Assembly: GCF_021026315.1 (NCBI RefSeq)
Contig: NZ_JAJNCX010000001.1
Span: 62,001-126,000, forward strand
DNA: 64,000 bases
Origin: Rhizobium sp. C4
GTDB taxonomy: Bacteria; Pseudomonadota; Alphaproteobacteria; Rhizobiales; Rhizobiaceae
Reading direction: 5' to 3'
A program made the position numbers and the translations under genes. Below the pieces are notes generated by a model. The model made no database searches. It was not told where the DNA came from and saw nothing but the letters and a program-made list of their open reading frames with translations. Positions 50,296 to 58,597 of the stretch are shown here, piece by piece (position 1 is the stretch's first letter; each line of letters opens with the position of its first letter).

Positions 50296-51225
50296 CCGCA
50301 TCAGGTAGAGCAGGCCGGACACCGTCAGCACCGAGAAGAGCGTGGTGATCAGCACCGTTGCCGACGCCCTCTCCTGCCAGACATCGTATTGCTGGCCGAT
50401 GACGAAGACATTGGTCGCTGTCGGCAAGGCGGCCAGGAGAACGGCGGTCTGTATCCAGACATGGGCGAAGTTCCCGGCGGCGCTCAGGCTCAGATACATG
50501 AGCGTGGGCAGAAGGACGAGTTTGGCCGGAACGATATAGACGATCTCCGCCGGGATGCGTTTCAGCGGGCGCAGCGCCAGCGTGACGCCCATGGCAAAGA
50601 GCGCGCAAGGGGCCGCCGCCTGCGCCAGATAGTCGATGAGCCTCTGCAGCGGGATCGGCGGCTGGACATGTACGGCGGCTGCGACGAAGCCGATCGCCGT
50701 CGCGATGATGAAGGGATGAAGCACGATCCGTAGCACGATGTCGCGCACCACCATCATGGCCGGGCGCCTCTCCTTGCCGCCCAGCGAGATCAATGCTGGC
50801 GCAACGATGAAATGCAGCATGTTCTCGAAGCAGAAGATCAGCGCCACCGGCACCGCCGCGCGCTCGCCAAAGGCAAGCAGGGCAAGCCCCGGCCCCATAT
50901 AGCCGATATTGCCATAGGCCGCCGCCAGCCCCTGCACCGTCGCCTCGGGGATCGTCGCCTCGCGGCCGAGCCAGCCGATGACGAAGATCACGCCGAAGAC
51001 CATGTAGGTCGTACCGATATCGGTGACAATAAAGTCGAATCGCGTCAGCTGCTCGATCGGCGTCCTTGAAATGAGCTTGAAGAACAGCGAAGGCAGCGCG
51101 ACGTAGATGATGAAGATGTTCAGCCATCCAAGCGCGTCTGCAGGCATCTTCTTCCAGCGTGCGACGAGATATCCGATCAGGATCAGCCCGAAGAACGGCA
51201 GTACAAGCCCGGTAACATCCGCCAT
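50263..51225 (-). CDS. AEC family transporter (auxin efflux carrier superfamily)
   Basis: 320 residues with about ten membrane helices. It opens MADVTGLVLPFFGLILIGY and contains YVALPSLFFKLI, AYGNIGYMGPGL and TATNVFVIGQQYDV, all typical of AEC proteins that export small organic acids or similar. No substrate can be told. The same frame stays open far upstream through the ccdA gene, but that part is a shadow and ATG 51225 is the family start. Confidence 0.88.
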   Translation of the reverse strand: MADVTGLVLPFFGLILIGYLVARWKKMPADALGWLNIFIIYVALPSLFFKLISRTPIEQLTRFDFIVTDIGTTYMVFGVIFVIGWLGREATIPEATVQGLAAAYGNIGYMGPGLALLAFGERAAVPVALIFCFENMLHFIVAPALISLGGKERRPAMMVVRDIVLRIVLHPFIIATAIGFVAAAVHVQPPIPLQRLIDYLAQAAAPCALFAMGVTLALRPLKRIPAEIVYIVPAKLVLLPTLMYLSLSAAGNFAHVWIQTAVLLAALPTATNVFVIGQQYDVWQERASATVLITTLFSVLTVSGLLYLMRSGMLPGDLFP

Positions 51226-51257
51226 ATCGTTGCCTCGACCGATTTTCGTCGTGCGAG

Positions 51258-52016
51258 TTAGCCGATTTGTCCCAGTATTGGAAAGGTCTGCTGGAACCAG
51301 ATTGCAACATTGGCGACGAATCCGGTCAGAAATGCCACTCCCGTGAGAACCAGCAGGCCGCCCATGACCTTTTCCACAGAGCCCAGATGTCGGCGGAAGC
51401 GCGAGAGGAAGCGCATGAACGCGCCCGAGAAGAAGGCGGCGATCCAGAAGGGCACGGCAAGGCCCAGCGAATAGACCGCAAGCAGGAACGCGCCCGAACC
51501 CGCCGTGTCGGACGCTGCGGCAATGCCCAGGATGGCACCGAGCACCGGACCGATGCAGGGTGTCCAGCCGAAGGCGAAGGCAAGGCCCATGACATAGGCG
51601 CCGGACAGCGTCGCGGGCTTTGCCGAGGACTGGAAGCGCGCCTCGCGGGCGAGGAAGCCCAGCCGGAAGACGCCAAGGAAATTCAACCCCATGATGATGA
51701 TGATCACGCCGCCGACCTTGGCAAGCACGTCGATATATTGCCGAAGCAGGAGCCCGACCGCCGATGCGCCGGCGCCCAGTGCCACGAACACGGTGGCGAA
51801 ACCGAGCGTGAAGAAGACGGAAGACAGGATGACGGCATTGCGCGAGCGCGAGGCTGCAACACCCTGACCGCCATTGCGGAAGTCCTCGACCGAGACGCCC
51901 GCCATGTAGCAGAGATAGGGTGGTACCAGCGGCAGCACGCAGGGCGACAGGAATGACAGGGCGCCCGCAACAAGCGCGCTGAGAAGGGATATTCCGGCAA
52001 CCGTCAGCATCAACAC
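51258..52016 (-). CDS. ccdA: Cytochrome c biogenesis protein CcdA
   Basis: 252 residues with six membrane helices. It passes reducing power from cytoplasmic thioredoxin across the membrane. Cys26 in LSPCVLPLVPP and Cys154 in GWTPCIGPVLG are the conserved redox pair; a further cysteine is at 36. This is the short CcdA form without the periplasmic domains of DsbD. The partner thioredoxin-like protein is not adjacent. The first ATG is 6 bases before a second possible one. Confidence 0.92.
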   Translation of the reverse strand: MLMLTVAGISLLSALVAGALSFLSPCVLPLVPPYLCYMAGVSVEDFRNGGQGVAASRSRNAVILSSVFFTLGFATVFVALGAGASAVGLLLRQYIDVLAKVGGVIIIIMGLNFLGVFRLGFLAREARFQSSAKPATLSGAYVMGLAFAFGWTPCIGPVLGAILGIAAASDTAGSGAFLLAVYSLGLAVPFWIAAFFSGAFMRFLSRFRRHLGSVEKVMGGLLVLTGVAFLTGFVANVAIWFQQTFPILGQIG

Positions 52017-52158
52017 TCCTTGCCCGCACCAGACATAGGCTGCGTCGGCAGGTCAAAAACCGATGCCCATATAGCCCCCGCTCCCCTCACCCGCCAATCA
52101 TCTTTTCGGCATCGCTGGAAAAAGCGCCAAATGGTCGCAGAATTGGCCATTTTCCGGG

Positions 52159-52187
52159 TTGACCCGGCAGGGCCTCGTGCATATGTT
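52159..52187 (+). promoter_or_regulatory. Sigma-70 promoter for tRNA-Lys
   Basis: TTGACC (52159-52164) and TATGTT (52182-52187) are separated by exactly 17 bases. Transcription would begin about 42 bases before the tRNA. Confidence 0.65.
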
Positions 52188-52235
52188 CCGCGCACTTTCC
52201 GGCCCGGTTCGCTTCTGCCAACCGGACTCACGCGG

Positions 52236-52311
52236 GAGCGCGTAGCTCAGCCGGTAGAGCAACTGACTTTTAATCAGTAGGTCCAGGGTTCGAATCCCTG
52301 CGCGCTCACCA
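52236..52311 (+). tRNA. tRNA-Lys (anticodon TTT)
   Basis: Complete 76-base cloverleaf. Acceptor GAGCGCG pairs with CGCGCTC, followed by A and encoded CCA. The anticodon stem ACTGA/TCAGT encloses CTTTTAA with TTT at 52269-52271. D-loop and T-loop (GGTTCGAATCC) are normal. Confidence 0.98.
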
Positions 52312-52319
52312 CGTAAACA

Positions 52320-52503
52320 ATTGTCCGTACCGAAGAGATAGGTAACAGATTGTACCTAAGACATGGGTGACAACCTCGTGCCGAACGGGTTGACGATTGT
52401 CTGCAAGGTCCTCTGTTCGAGATCGATATAACCTAGGTCATATTGCATGAAGGTGACGAGCCAGATGCCGTCATCAACCTCCTTTATCCGGCCTGGCTGA
52501 TCC
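52320..52503 (-). mobile_element. Remnant of an IS481-type insertion sequence
   Basis: Only one end survives. Reading the minus strand, positions 52355-52320 carry an IS terminal-type sequence with GGTAACAGATTGTACC. Next to it lies the last part of a transposase gene. The other end and most of the element are missing. It starts 8 bases after tRNA-Lys and runs into the stop codon region of the ThDP enzyme gene. Confidence 0.7.
52356..52503 (-). pseudogene. IS481-family transposase, C-terminal fragment
   Basis: About 48 codons remain, ending in TAG at 52356-52358. The readable protein includes KEVDDGIWLVTFMQYDLGY, then IDLEQRTLQ and NPFGTRLSPMS, which is the well-known C-terminus of IS481/integrase-core transposases. 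The DDE catalytic domain is gone. The preceding codons do not look like transposase before about 52490, so the break is near there. Confidence 0.75.
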
Positions 52504-52506
52504 TCT

Positions 52507-54216
52507 TCAGGCGATCCGGATTTCCACCAGGGCCTGCCTCTTCTCCACCATCACCTGCTCGATCGCCGCCTGCAGCGTCGGCATCAGATCGTCGGCCTCG
52601 GTGACCTTGGCCGTCCAGGCGCGGCTCGCGGCGGCGACCTTCGTGAAATCCGGCGACGGCGAGAGCGAGACAAGCGGCATGGCGTTCGACTTCGCAGCGA
52701 ACCCGTCCGGATAGACCCCGAGGACGGACTGGCGCACCGCGCCCCATTCGGAATTGTTGAGAACCAGAATGAGAAGCGGAATATTTGCCGCTTCCGCGAT
52801 CTGGTGGCAGGCGACCGGGTTCGAGAACATGTAGGAGCCGTCACCCATCGTGGCGATGATCAGCCTGTCCTGTCGGGCGAGCTTCATGCCGAGCGCTGCC
52901 GGGAAGCACCAGCCAAGTCCGCCGGAATGCGGCTCCTGATACCAGGTGTCCGGCGATTGCAGGGTCAGTTCCTCCAGCGGCACGCCCAGTTCGGAAAGGA
53001 CCGCGGCGTCCCTGCCCTCGATCGCCTTCGAAAGACAGGTGCTGACAAAGGCCTTGGTCATGACCGGGCCACGGCCGGCGGCCGCGCGCTCCAGAACATC
53101 GGTGCGGCGCCTGGCGGCGGCGGCCGCGACCTTGGCGCGGCGGGCCTTGCGGACATCTTCGGTCTGCGGCAGGAAGCGCGAAACGGCCGCGGAAAGTTCG
53201 ATGATGACATCGGCCGTATCGCCGGCAAGCGCGAGATCGCATGGGAAGTTGCGGACGGGGAAGCGCGCGTAGAGCGGGTCTTCGCCGATATGCACGACCT
53301 TGCAGCCGGGCTGCAGCGTATGGATGTCGGGCGACCAGGGCGCAAGGCAGTCGATGACCAGCACCAGATCGGCCTTGGCAATCCACTCGGCCGGATCGCC
53401 GCCCACGGCCATCGGATGGTCGGTCGGCGCGGCGAGCTGGATCGCCCAATATTGGCAAAGCGCGATGCCCCAGTCATCGGCAAGGCGCGACAGGGTCCGG
53501 AAAGCTTCCGATGACCCCGCACCGCGCTGCGCGATGATCAGCGGGTTCTTCGCCTCGCTCAGGAGTTTGGCGGCAGCCTCGATATCGGCGCGGCGCGGTC
53601 CAGCGGTCGCGGCGGCAATCGTTGCCGGGCCTTCCAGCGCATCCGACGGGCAAGGCTCGCAGAGAACCTCGCGCGGCAGGCTGAGATAGACCGGCCCGCG
53701 CGGCGTCGAATTGGAAATCGCATAGGCGCGATCGACGATATCGACGGCCTGTTCCGGGAATTTCAGCTCATAGTCCCATTTCACCGCCTCGCGGATCATG
53801 GCCGCCTGGTCCCGCATTTCCTGGCCCCAGCCGATCGGCACGGTGCGCGCGCCAAGCCGCCCTTTCTCGACAACCGGCGTTCGGCCGGAAAAGACGAGCA
53901 TGGGGACATGTTCGGTTGCCGCATTGATCGCGCCGATGGCGCAGTTGGCAAGGCCGACATTGGTATGCGCCATCACGGCCTGGGCGCGACCCGTCGCCAG
54001 ATAATAGCCATGCGCCATGCCCATGGCGGCGTTCTCATGCGGAATGACGATCGCCTTGGGGAGTGGGATCTGGTTGGCGGAAGCCTCCGCCAGTCCCTCG
54101 ATGATCGGCGGAAAATCGGTCCCGGAATTGGCGAAGATATAGTCGACGCCCACAGCCTTGAGGCGTGCAAGCAGGGCGCCGCCGGCGGTAATCGTTGGAG
54201 CCTTGGTGTCCATCAT
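52507..54216 (-). CDS. Thiamine-diphosphate-dependent enzyme, 2-oxoacid decarboxylase/acetolactate synthase-like
   Basis: 569 residues. The N-terminal Pyr domain shows the conserved catalytic Glu in IPHENAAMGMAHGYY; the C-terminal PP domain has GDGSYMFSNP and then LVLNNSEWG, the GDG...NN ThDP motif. The central segment GPVYLSLPREVL is shared with benzoylformate decarboxylase and acetolactate synthase. No regulatory subunit is near, which argues against a biosynthetic ALS. With the neighbouring aldehyde dehydrogenase a 2-oxoacid decarboxylase is the likely role, by inference. Start at ATG 54216 or the next codon. Confidence 0.83.
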   Translation of the reverse strand: MMDTKAPTITAGGALLARLKAVGVDYIFANSGTDFPPIIEGLAEASANQIPLPKAIVIPHENAAMGMAHGYYLATGRAQAVMAHTNVGLANCAIGAINAATEHVPMLVFSGRTPVVEKGRLGARTVPIGWGQEMRDQAAMIREAVKWDYELKFPEQAVDIVDRAYAISNSTPRGPVYLSLPREVLCEPCPSDALEGPATIAAATAGPRRADIEAAAKLLSEAKNPLIIAQRGAGSSEAFRTLSRLADDWGIALCQYWAIQLAAPTDHPMAVGGDPAEWIAKADLVLVIDCLAPWSPDIHTLQPGCKVVHIGEDPLYARFPVRNFPCDLALAGDTADVIIELSAAVSRFLPQTEDVRKARRAKVAAAAARRRTDVLERAAAGRGPVMTKAFVSTCLSKAIEGRDAAVLSELGVPLEELTLQSPDTWYQEPHSGGLGWCFPAALGMKLARQDRLIIATMGDGSYMFSNPVACHQIAEAANIPLLILVLNNSEWGAVRQSVLGVYPDGFAAKSNAMPLVSLSPSPDFTKVAAASRAWTAKVTEADDLMPTLQAAIEQVMVEKRQALVEIRIA

Positions 54217-54350
54217 GAATGTGACTCTCTTTCATTCTGTTCAAAGGTGGCTGGAAAGCCAGGTTCCGGTGTCAAAAGCGCAAGGAATTACATGATCCGG
54301 ACGCCAGGCGGCCGGAAGCAATCATGCCTGTCTGTTCAGTGAGCTATGGC

Positions 54351-54839
54351 TCAGCCCTTGCCGAGCGCGCCGACAATCCTTGCCAGGATTGCAACCAGAG
54401 CTTCCTTGTCCTCGCCGACGATGGCGTCGAGGCGGCGGTCATGTTCCTGCGCGAAAGCATGCAGCCGCGCCTGCATCTTGCGGCCCTCATCGGTGAGACG
54501 AACGCTGTAGCTGCGCTGGTCGTCCGGGTTCTGCCGCCGTTCGATCAGGCCGCGAATGGAAAGCCCCTTCAGCGTCGAGGTGAGCGTCGAGCGGTCGCGA
54601 CCGCAGACCTTGCTCAGTTCAGAAGGGGTCAGACCGTCGTATTCGGCGAGGATCGTGAGGATCGAATACCAGCCCGGCTTCAGATCGGTCTTTTCAAGCA
54701 TGGCGCTGAACGCCTGAAACGACACTTCCTGGGCCACCCGAAGGTGATAGCCGATGACATCCCTGAAGGCCGCCGGAATCAGACTGTCTGTCTCGTTCTG
54801 GCCGGGCAGTTCCTCGACGGCTTTGGCTGCTGAAGTCAC
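54351..54839 (-). CDS. MarR family transcriptional regulator
   Basis: 162 residues from GTG 54839, supported by GGAGAG 6 bases upstream. The winged-helix core is complete: LTPSELSKVCGRDRSTLTST (recognition helix) followed by the wing ERRQNPDDQRSYSVRLTDEG, where the conserved DxRS is seen as DDQRS. It lies 20 bases after the aldehyde dehydrogenase gene and 134 bases before the ThDP enzyme gene, all on one strand, and probably controls the group through the palindrome at 56454-56488. Confidence 0.9.
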   Translation of the reverse strand: MTSAAKAVEELPGQNETDSLIPAAFRDVIGYHLRVAQEVSFQAFSAMLEKTDLKPGWYSILTILAEYDGLTPSELSKVCGRDRSTLTSTLKGLSIRGLIERRQNPDDQRSYSVRLTDEGRKMQARLHAFAQEHDRRLDAIVGEDKEALVAILARIVGALGKG

Positions 54840-54859
54840 GGTCGCTCTCCGATTGGGTC

Positions 54860-56308
54860 TCAGAACGGGTAGTGCTGCTGCGGGTCTTCCACCGTGATCC
54901 AGCGCAGATCGGTGAATTCCGCAATCGCCGCACGCCCCCCGAAGCGACCGTAACCCGAAGCCTTGACGCCGCCAAACGGCATTTGTGCTTCGTCGCCGAC
55001 GGTCGGACCGTTGATGTGGCAAATCCCGCTTTCAATCCGGCGGGCAACCGCCATGGCGCGCTCGACATTGCGGCTGAAGACGGCAGACGAGAGACCGTAT
55101 TCCGTGTCATTGGCAACGCGGATTGCCTCCTCATCGCCGTTGACGCGGACGACGCTCTTGGCAGGGCCGAAGGATTCCTCGGAATAGATGCGCATGGCGG
55201 GCGTGACGTGATCGACCAGCGTGGCTTCCATGATGGAACCCGTGTGCTTGCCGCCGGCCACGAGCGAAGCGCCCTTGGCAACGGCGTCATCGACCATTTC
55301 CTGAACGCGGACCGCCGCTTCCGGCGTCACGAGCGAGCCGAGAACGACATGGCCGCGCGGATCGCCGGCCGGCAACGACTTCGCCTTGGCAGCCAGCTTT
55401 GCAACGAAGGCATCGGCGACCTTGGCATCGACAATGATGCGCTCGGTCGACATGCAGATCTGGCCCTGGTTCATATAGGCGCCGAAAGCGGCGGCATTGA
55501 CGGCCGCATCGATATCGGCATCGTCAAGGACGACGAAGGGCGCCTTGCCGCCGAGCTCGAGCAGAACCGGCTTCAGATGCTCGGCCGCCAGCTTGGCGAT
55601 GATCTTGCCGACGCGGCTCGACCCCGTGAAGTTGATGCGCTTGACCGCCGGATGCGCAACAAGCGCCTCGACAACCTTGGCCGCATCGGCCGGCGCATTG
55701 GTGACGACATTGACGACACCCTTGGGGAAGCCCGCTTCGCGGAGCACCTGACCGATCAGGCGATGCGTGCCGGGGCACATTTCGGAGGCTTTGAGGATCA
55801 CCGTATTGCCGCAGGCGAGCGGCATGGCGATGGCGCGTGTGCCGAGAATGACCGGCGCATTCCATGGCGCGATGCCGACGCAGACGCCGGCGGCCTGACG
55901 CACGCCCATGGCCAGCGTGCCGGGTTTGTCTGAGGGAATGACCTCGCCCGATATCTGCGTCGTCATCGCCGCAGCCTCGCGCAGGATATTGGCGGCAAAC
56001 ATGGTGTTGAAGCCGCCCCAGGGGGCCGTCGCGCCCGTTTCGGCCGTCATCAGGCGGATGAATTCGCCCGTCTTGGAATCCATGATGTCGGCGGCCTTCA
56101 AAAGCAGCTTGCGGCGCTCGCCGGGGCCGGTTGCCGACCATTGCGGAAAGGCGGCAGCAGCAGCGGCGGCGGCAGAATTGGCGTCATCCGGCTGGCCGGC
56201 AGCCGCCCTGCTGGCGGCCTCGCCCGTCACCGGATCGATGCGCTCATAGGCTCCGCCGGCAAGTGCTGCGCGGTCCTCGTTGTCGATCAAAAGTTGAATG
56301 TTATCCAT
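54860..56308 (-). CDS. NAD(P)-dependent aldehyde dehydrogenase, salicylaldehyde/benzaldehyde DH-like
   Basis: 482 residues. The catalytic Glu is in LLELGGKAPF and the nucleophilic Cys in NQGQICMSTERIIV; the coenzyme-binding PWNAPVILGTRA and GSSRVGKIIA are present. The NQGQICMST block and the short C-terminus resemble aromatic aldehyde dehydrogenases (salicylaldehyde and vanillin types). It oxidises an aldehyde to the acid, most likely the product of the ThDP enzyme two genes on. First gene of the minus-strand group, transcribed from the shared divergent promoter region. Confidence 0.88.
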   Translation of the reverse strand: MDNIQLLIDNEDRAALAGGAYERIDPVTGEAASRAAAGQPDDANSAAAAAAAAFPQWSATGPGERRKLLLKAADIMDSKTGEFIRLMTAETGATAPWGGFNTMFAANILREAAAMTTQISGEVIPSDKPGTLAMGVRQAAGVCVGIAPWNAPVILGTRAIAMPLACGNTVILKASEMCPGTHRLIGQVLREAGFPKGVVNVVTNAPADAAKVVEALVAHPAVKRINFTGSSRVGKIIAKLAAEHLKPVLLELGGKAPFVVLDDADIDAAVNAAAFGAYMNQGQICMSTERIIVDAKVADAFVAKLAAKAKSLPAGDPRGHVVLGSLVTPEAAVRVQEMVDDAVAKGASLVAGGKHTGSIMEATLVDHVTPAMRIYSEESFGPAKSVVRVNGDEEAIRVANDTEYGLSSAVFSRNVERAMAVARRIESGICHINGPTVGDEAQMPFGGVKASGYGRFGGRAAIAEFTDLRWITVEDPQQHYPF

Positions 56309-56556
56309 CGGTCTTCCTCCTCCTCCGGCGGTCGGGATGCAGGCTCTGGATCAGCCCGGAAACCCGGGCAGAGACGCCAGCCGCTCCTCATCTTCAATCT
56401 TTCCCGCCTCTCGATACGAATGGACCTTATCCAACCGACCTCAAACCGACAAGATAGTTTGATGTCAAAATATTTGATGACAAACTATTCTAATAAAGGT
56501 ATTTCAGCCTCAGGCGACGGCTGAGGAAGAGAGCCGGAGAACAAGGGAGGAAGAGC
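56309..56556. promoter_or_regulatory. Divergent promoter region, aldehyde DH / KPR-like dehydrogenase
   Basis: 248 bases between oppositely transcribed genes. The middle (about 56440-56500) is markedly AT-rich and contains a perfect inverted repeat at 56454-56488. GGAGGAGGAAGA near 56312-56324 (minus strand) and GGAGGAAGAG before 56557 are strong ribosome-binding sites for the two genes. Confidence 0.7.
56454..56488. promoter_or_regulatory. Candidate MarR/LysR operator
   Basis: ATAGTTTG (56454-56461) and CAAACTAT (56481-56488) are a perfect 8-bp inverted repeat. Two inner copies of a TTTGATG-type half site, TTTGATGTCAAA (56458-56469) and TTTGATGACAAA (56473-56484), make the region doubly palindromic, fitting two MarR dimers. 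Confidence 0.6.
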
Positions 56557-57480
56557 ATGAAGATCGCTGTAATCGGTGCTGGCGCCATGGGAAGCCTCTT
56601 TGCCGGACGTCTGGCAGAGAAGGGTCATGACGTCTCCCTGATCGAAGTCTCTGCCGCCATGATCGAGACGATCGGAGCGCATGGGCTGCGCATGCAAGGC
56701 CTCTTTGGCGACAGGGCCTATAGCCTGCCGGTCGGGCCGGCGGATCGCTACACGGGTGCCTTCGACCTGCTGATCATCTTCACCAAGGGCATGCACACGA
56801 CCTCCGCCATGGAGGCGGCAAGACACGCCATCGGTCCACAGACCTGGGCGCTGACAGTCCAGAACGGCATCGGCAATGTCGAGGCGATCGAGGCCTTCAT
56901 ATCCCGCGACCGGATCGTCATGGGCATGACAAACTGGCCCTCGACCCTGATCGAACCCGGCCTGATCAACGTTCCCGGCGAAGGCGAGATCAAGGTCTGG
57001 GCGGCGAATGGCGAGAAATCTGAAACGCTGGAGGCGATCGCAAATGCCCTTGATGACGCAGGGCTCCACTGCACGCTCGACCCGCATGTGGAAGTGGCGA
57101 TCTGGGAGAAGCTTGCCTTCAACTCCGCCCTCAACTCGCTCGCCGCCGTAACCGGCCTGACGGTCGGGGAAATGGGTGACGGGAAGGAAACGCGCGAGAT
57201 CGTCTTCACGATTGTCGACGAGGTCGTCACGGTCGCCAAGGCGCGCGGCCTTTCAGTCGATGCCGATCATATCCGCGAAGCGATCGAGCATGCCTTTGCC
57301 AACCATCGGCAGCACAAGCCTTCCATGCTGCAGGACCGGCTTGCCGGCCGGCGCATGGAGATCAGCACGATCACGGGAGCGGTCAGCAAGGCCGGCGAGG
57401 CGTTGGGCATTGAGACGCCCGTGACGACGACCTTCGCCAGACTGCTGAGCGTTTTCGATGGGGTCGCTCCACGCGTCTGA
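56557..57480 (+). CDS. 2-dehydropantoate 2-reductase (KPR) family dehydrogenase
   Basis: 307 residues. The N-terminal NADP(H) fold has MKIAVIGAGAMGSLFAGRLA (1-20); the conserved catalytic Lys is in WEKLAFNSALNSLAAVTGLT, and the C-terminal domain carries KPSMLQDRLAGRRMEIS with the binding Glu/Asp. KPR family members include D-mandelate and other 2-hydroxyacid dehydrogenases as well as pantothenate enzymes; no pan genes are near, so a 2-hydroxyacid/2-oxoacid role beside the ThDP enzyme is the inference. GGAGGAAGAG precedes the ATG. Confidence 0.87.
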   Translation: MKIAVIGAGAMGSLFAGRLAEKGHDVSLIEVSAAMIETIGAHGLRMQGLFGDRAYSLPVGPADRYTGAFDLLIIFTKGMHTTSAMEAARHAIGPQTWALTVQNGIGNVEAIEAFISRDRIVMGMTNWPSTLIEPGLINVPGEGEIKVWAANGEKSETLEAIANALDDAGLHCTLDPHVEVAIWEKLAFNSALNSLAAVTGLTVGEMGDGKETREIVFTIVDEVVTVAKARGLSVDADHIREAIEHAFANHRQHKPSMLQDRLAGRRMEISTITGAVSKAGEALGIETPVTTTFARLLSVFDGVAPRV

Positions 57481-57517
57481 TCGATGAAATTGGAGAGCAT
57501 CTCGGGAGGAGGCTCGC

Positions 57518-58459
57518 ATGCAAGACCTGAACCTGTTGCGTATTCTCGTTGCCGTCCATGAGTGCCAGACCGTCACGGCGGCGGCCAGCCGGCTGAACAT
57601 GTCGCAACCGACCGTGTCGCAGGCGCTCTCGCGGCTCCGCGACCTCACCGGCGATCCGCTGTTTCTGCGCGGACCGCAGGGCATGTCGCCCACCGCGCAT
57701 GCCACGCATCTCTACCGCGAATGCGCCACTGCGCTCCACCGGCTGGATCATGCTCTGAGAGCCGACGAGGCCTTTGTTCCGGCAGAGGCGAAGGAGCATT
57801 TCACCATCGCCCTTTCGGATCTCGGCGAAATGACCTTCCTGCCGCCGCTCGCGGCCAGACTTGCCAGCATTGCGCCGTCAATCCGGCTCGACATCGTGCC
57901 GCTTGCCGTCCATGAGGTCGAACAACAGCTGAAACTCCGGCAGATCGACTTCGCCGTCGGCAATCTGAAGAAGATCGACCCGGATCTGAGACAGCGTGAC
58001 CTTTTCGAGGAAAACTATGTCGCGCTGATCCGCAAGGATCACCCGACCATCGGCGACACGCTGTCGCTGGAGGCGTTTCTGGAACATGGTCACGCCGTGG
58101 TGACCGGCGCTTCCGAACACTGGCAGGTTTCGAGCCTGGCGACGGTCGGCGGTTCAGAGCCGGCGCAGGTGCATATCGTTCTGCCGCATTTCACCGCCCT
58201 TCCCTTCGTCATCGGTCAGAGCAACCTCATCGGCGTGCTGCCGTCGCGTGCGGCGGACAGCTTCTCCGAGCGCTTTAGCCTGCGATGGCTGCCGCTACCT
58301 TTTGTCATGCCCAATTTCAAGGTTAGGCTGCTCTGGCATGGCGGCCAGACCCTGCGCAGTGACGCCCGCAACTGGATGGTCGACCAGATGAGCGCCATCC
58401 TGCAGAACTTGCAGCCCTGCCCCTACGATTATCATCGGACGTCCGAGCCAACGCACTAG
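57518..58459 (+). CDS. LysR family transcriptional regulator
   Basis: 313 residues. The N-terminal winged helix-turn-helix is typical: LLRILVAVHECQTVTAAAS then LNMSQPTVSQALSRLRDLTG. The effector-binding domain follows (about 90-300), with FTIALSDLGEMTFLPPL as its first strand. It lies 37 bases after the KPR-like gene on the same strand, so it is probably cotranscribed and may control the cluster together with, or apart from, the MarR protein. Confidence 0.92.
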   Translation: MQDLNLLRILVAVHECQTVTAAASRLNMSQPTVSQALSRLRDLTGDPLFLRGPQGMSPTAHATHLYRECATALHRLDHALRADEAFVPAEAKEHFTIALSDLGEMTFLPPLAARLASIAPSIRLDIVPLAVHEVEQQLKLRQIDFAVGNLKKIDPDLRQRDLFEENYVALIRKDHPTIGDTLSLEAFLEHGHAVVTGASEHWQVSSLATVGGSEPAQVHIVLPHFTALPFVIGQSNLIGVLPSRAADSFSERFSLRWLPLPFVMPNFKVRLLWHGGQTLRSDARNWMVDQMSAILQNLQPCPYDYHRTSEPTH

Positions 58460-58522
58460 ACGTCGTTTGGCACATGCGGAAGCCGGCCATCCGAAGACGT
58501 TGATCGAACCCGACAAACGGAA

Positions 58523-58555
58523 AGCCTTTCCGCCTCGAGGGGAAGCGGAAAGGCT
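58523..58555. terminator. Strong hairpin between lysR-type gene and GH3 gene
   Basis: AGCCTTTCCGC (58523-58533) and GCGGAAAGGCT (58545-58555) form a perfect 11-bp stem with an 11-base loop. It lies between convergent genes. No U-run follows on either strand, but the stem alone may stop both transcripts. Confidence 0.6.
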
Positions 58556-58597
58556 CCGAATCCGCCGGGGGAGTCGGCTTCGACGCGACCCCTCACA

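Noticed and set aside
51226-52056. In-frame upstream extension of the AEC transporter
   Set aside because: It runs through ccdA in another frame. The AEC family N-terminus begins exactly at 51225, so the extension is chance open frame and not a fusion.
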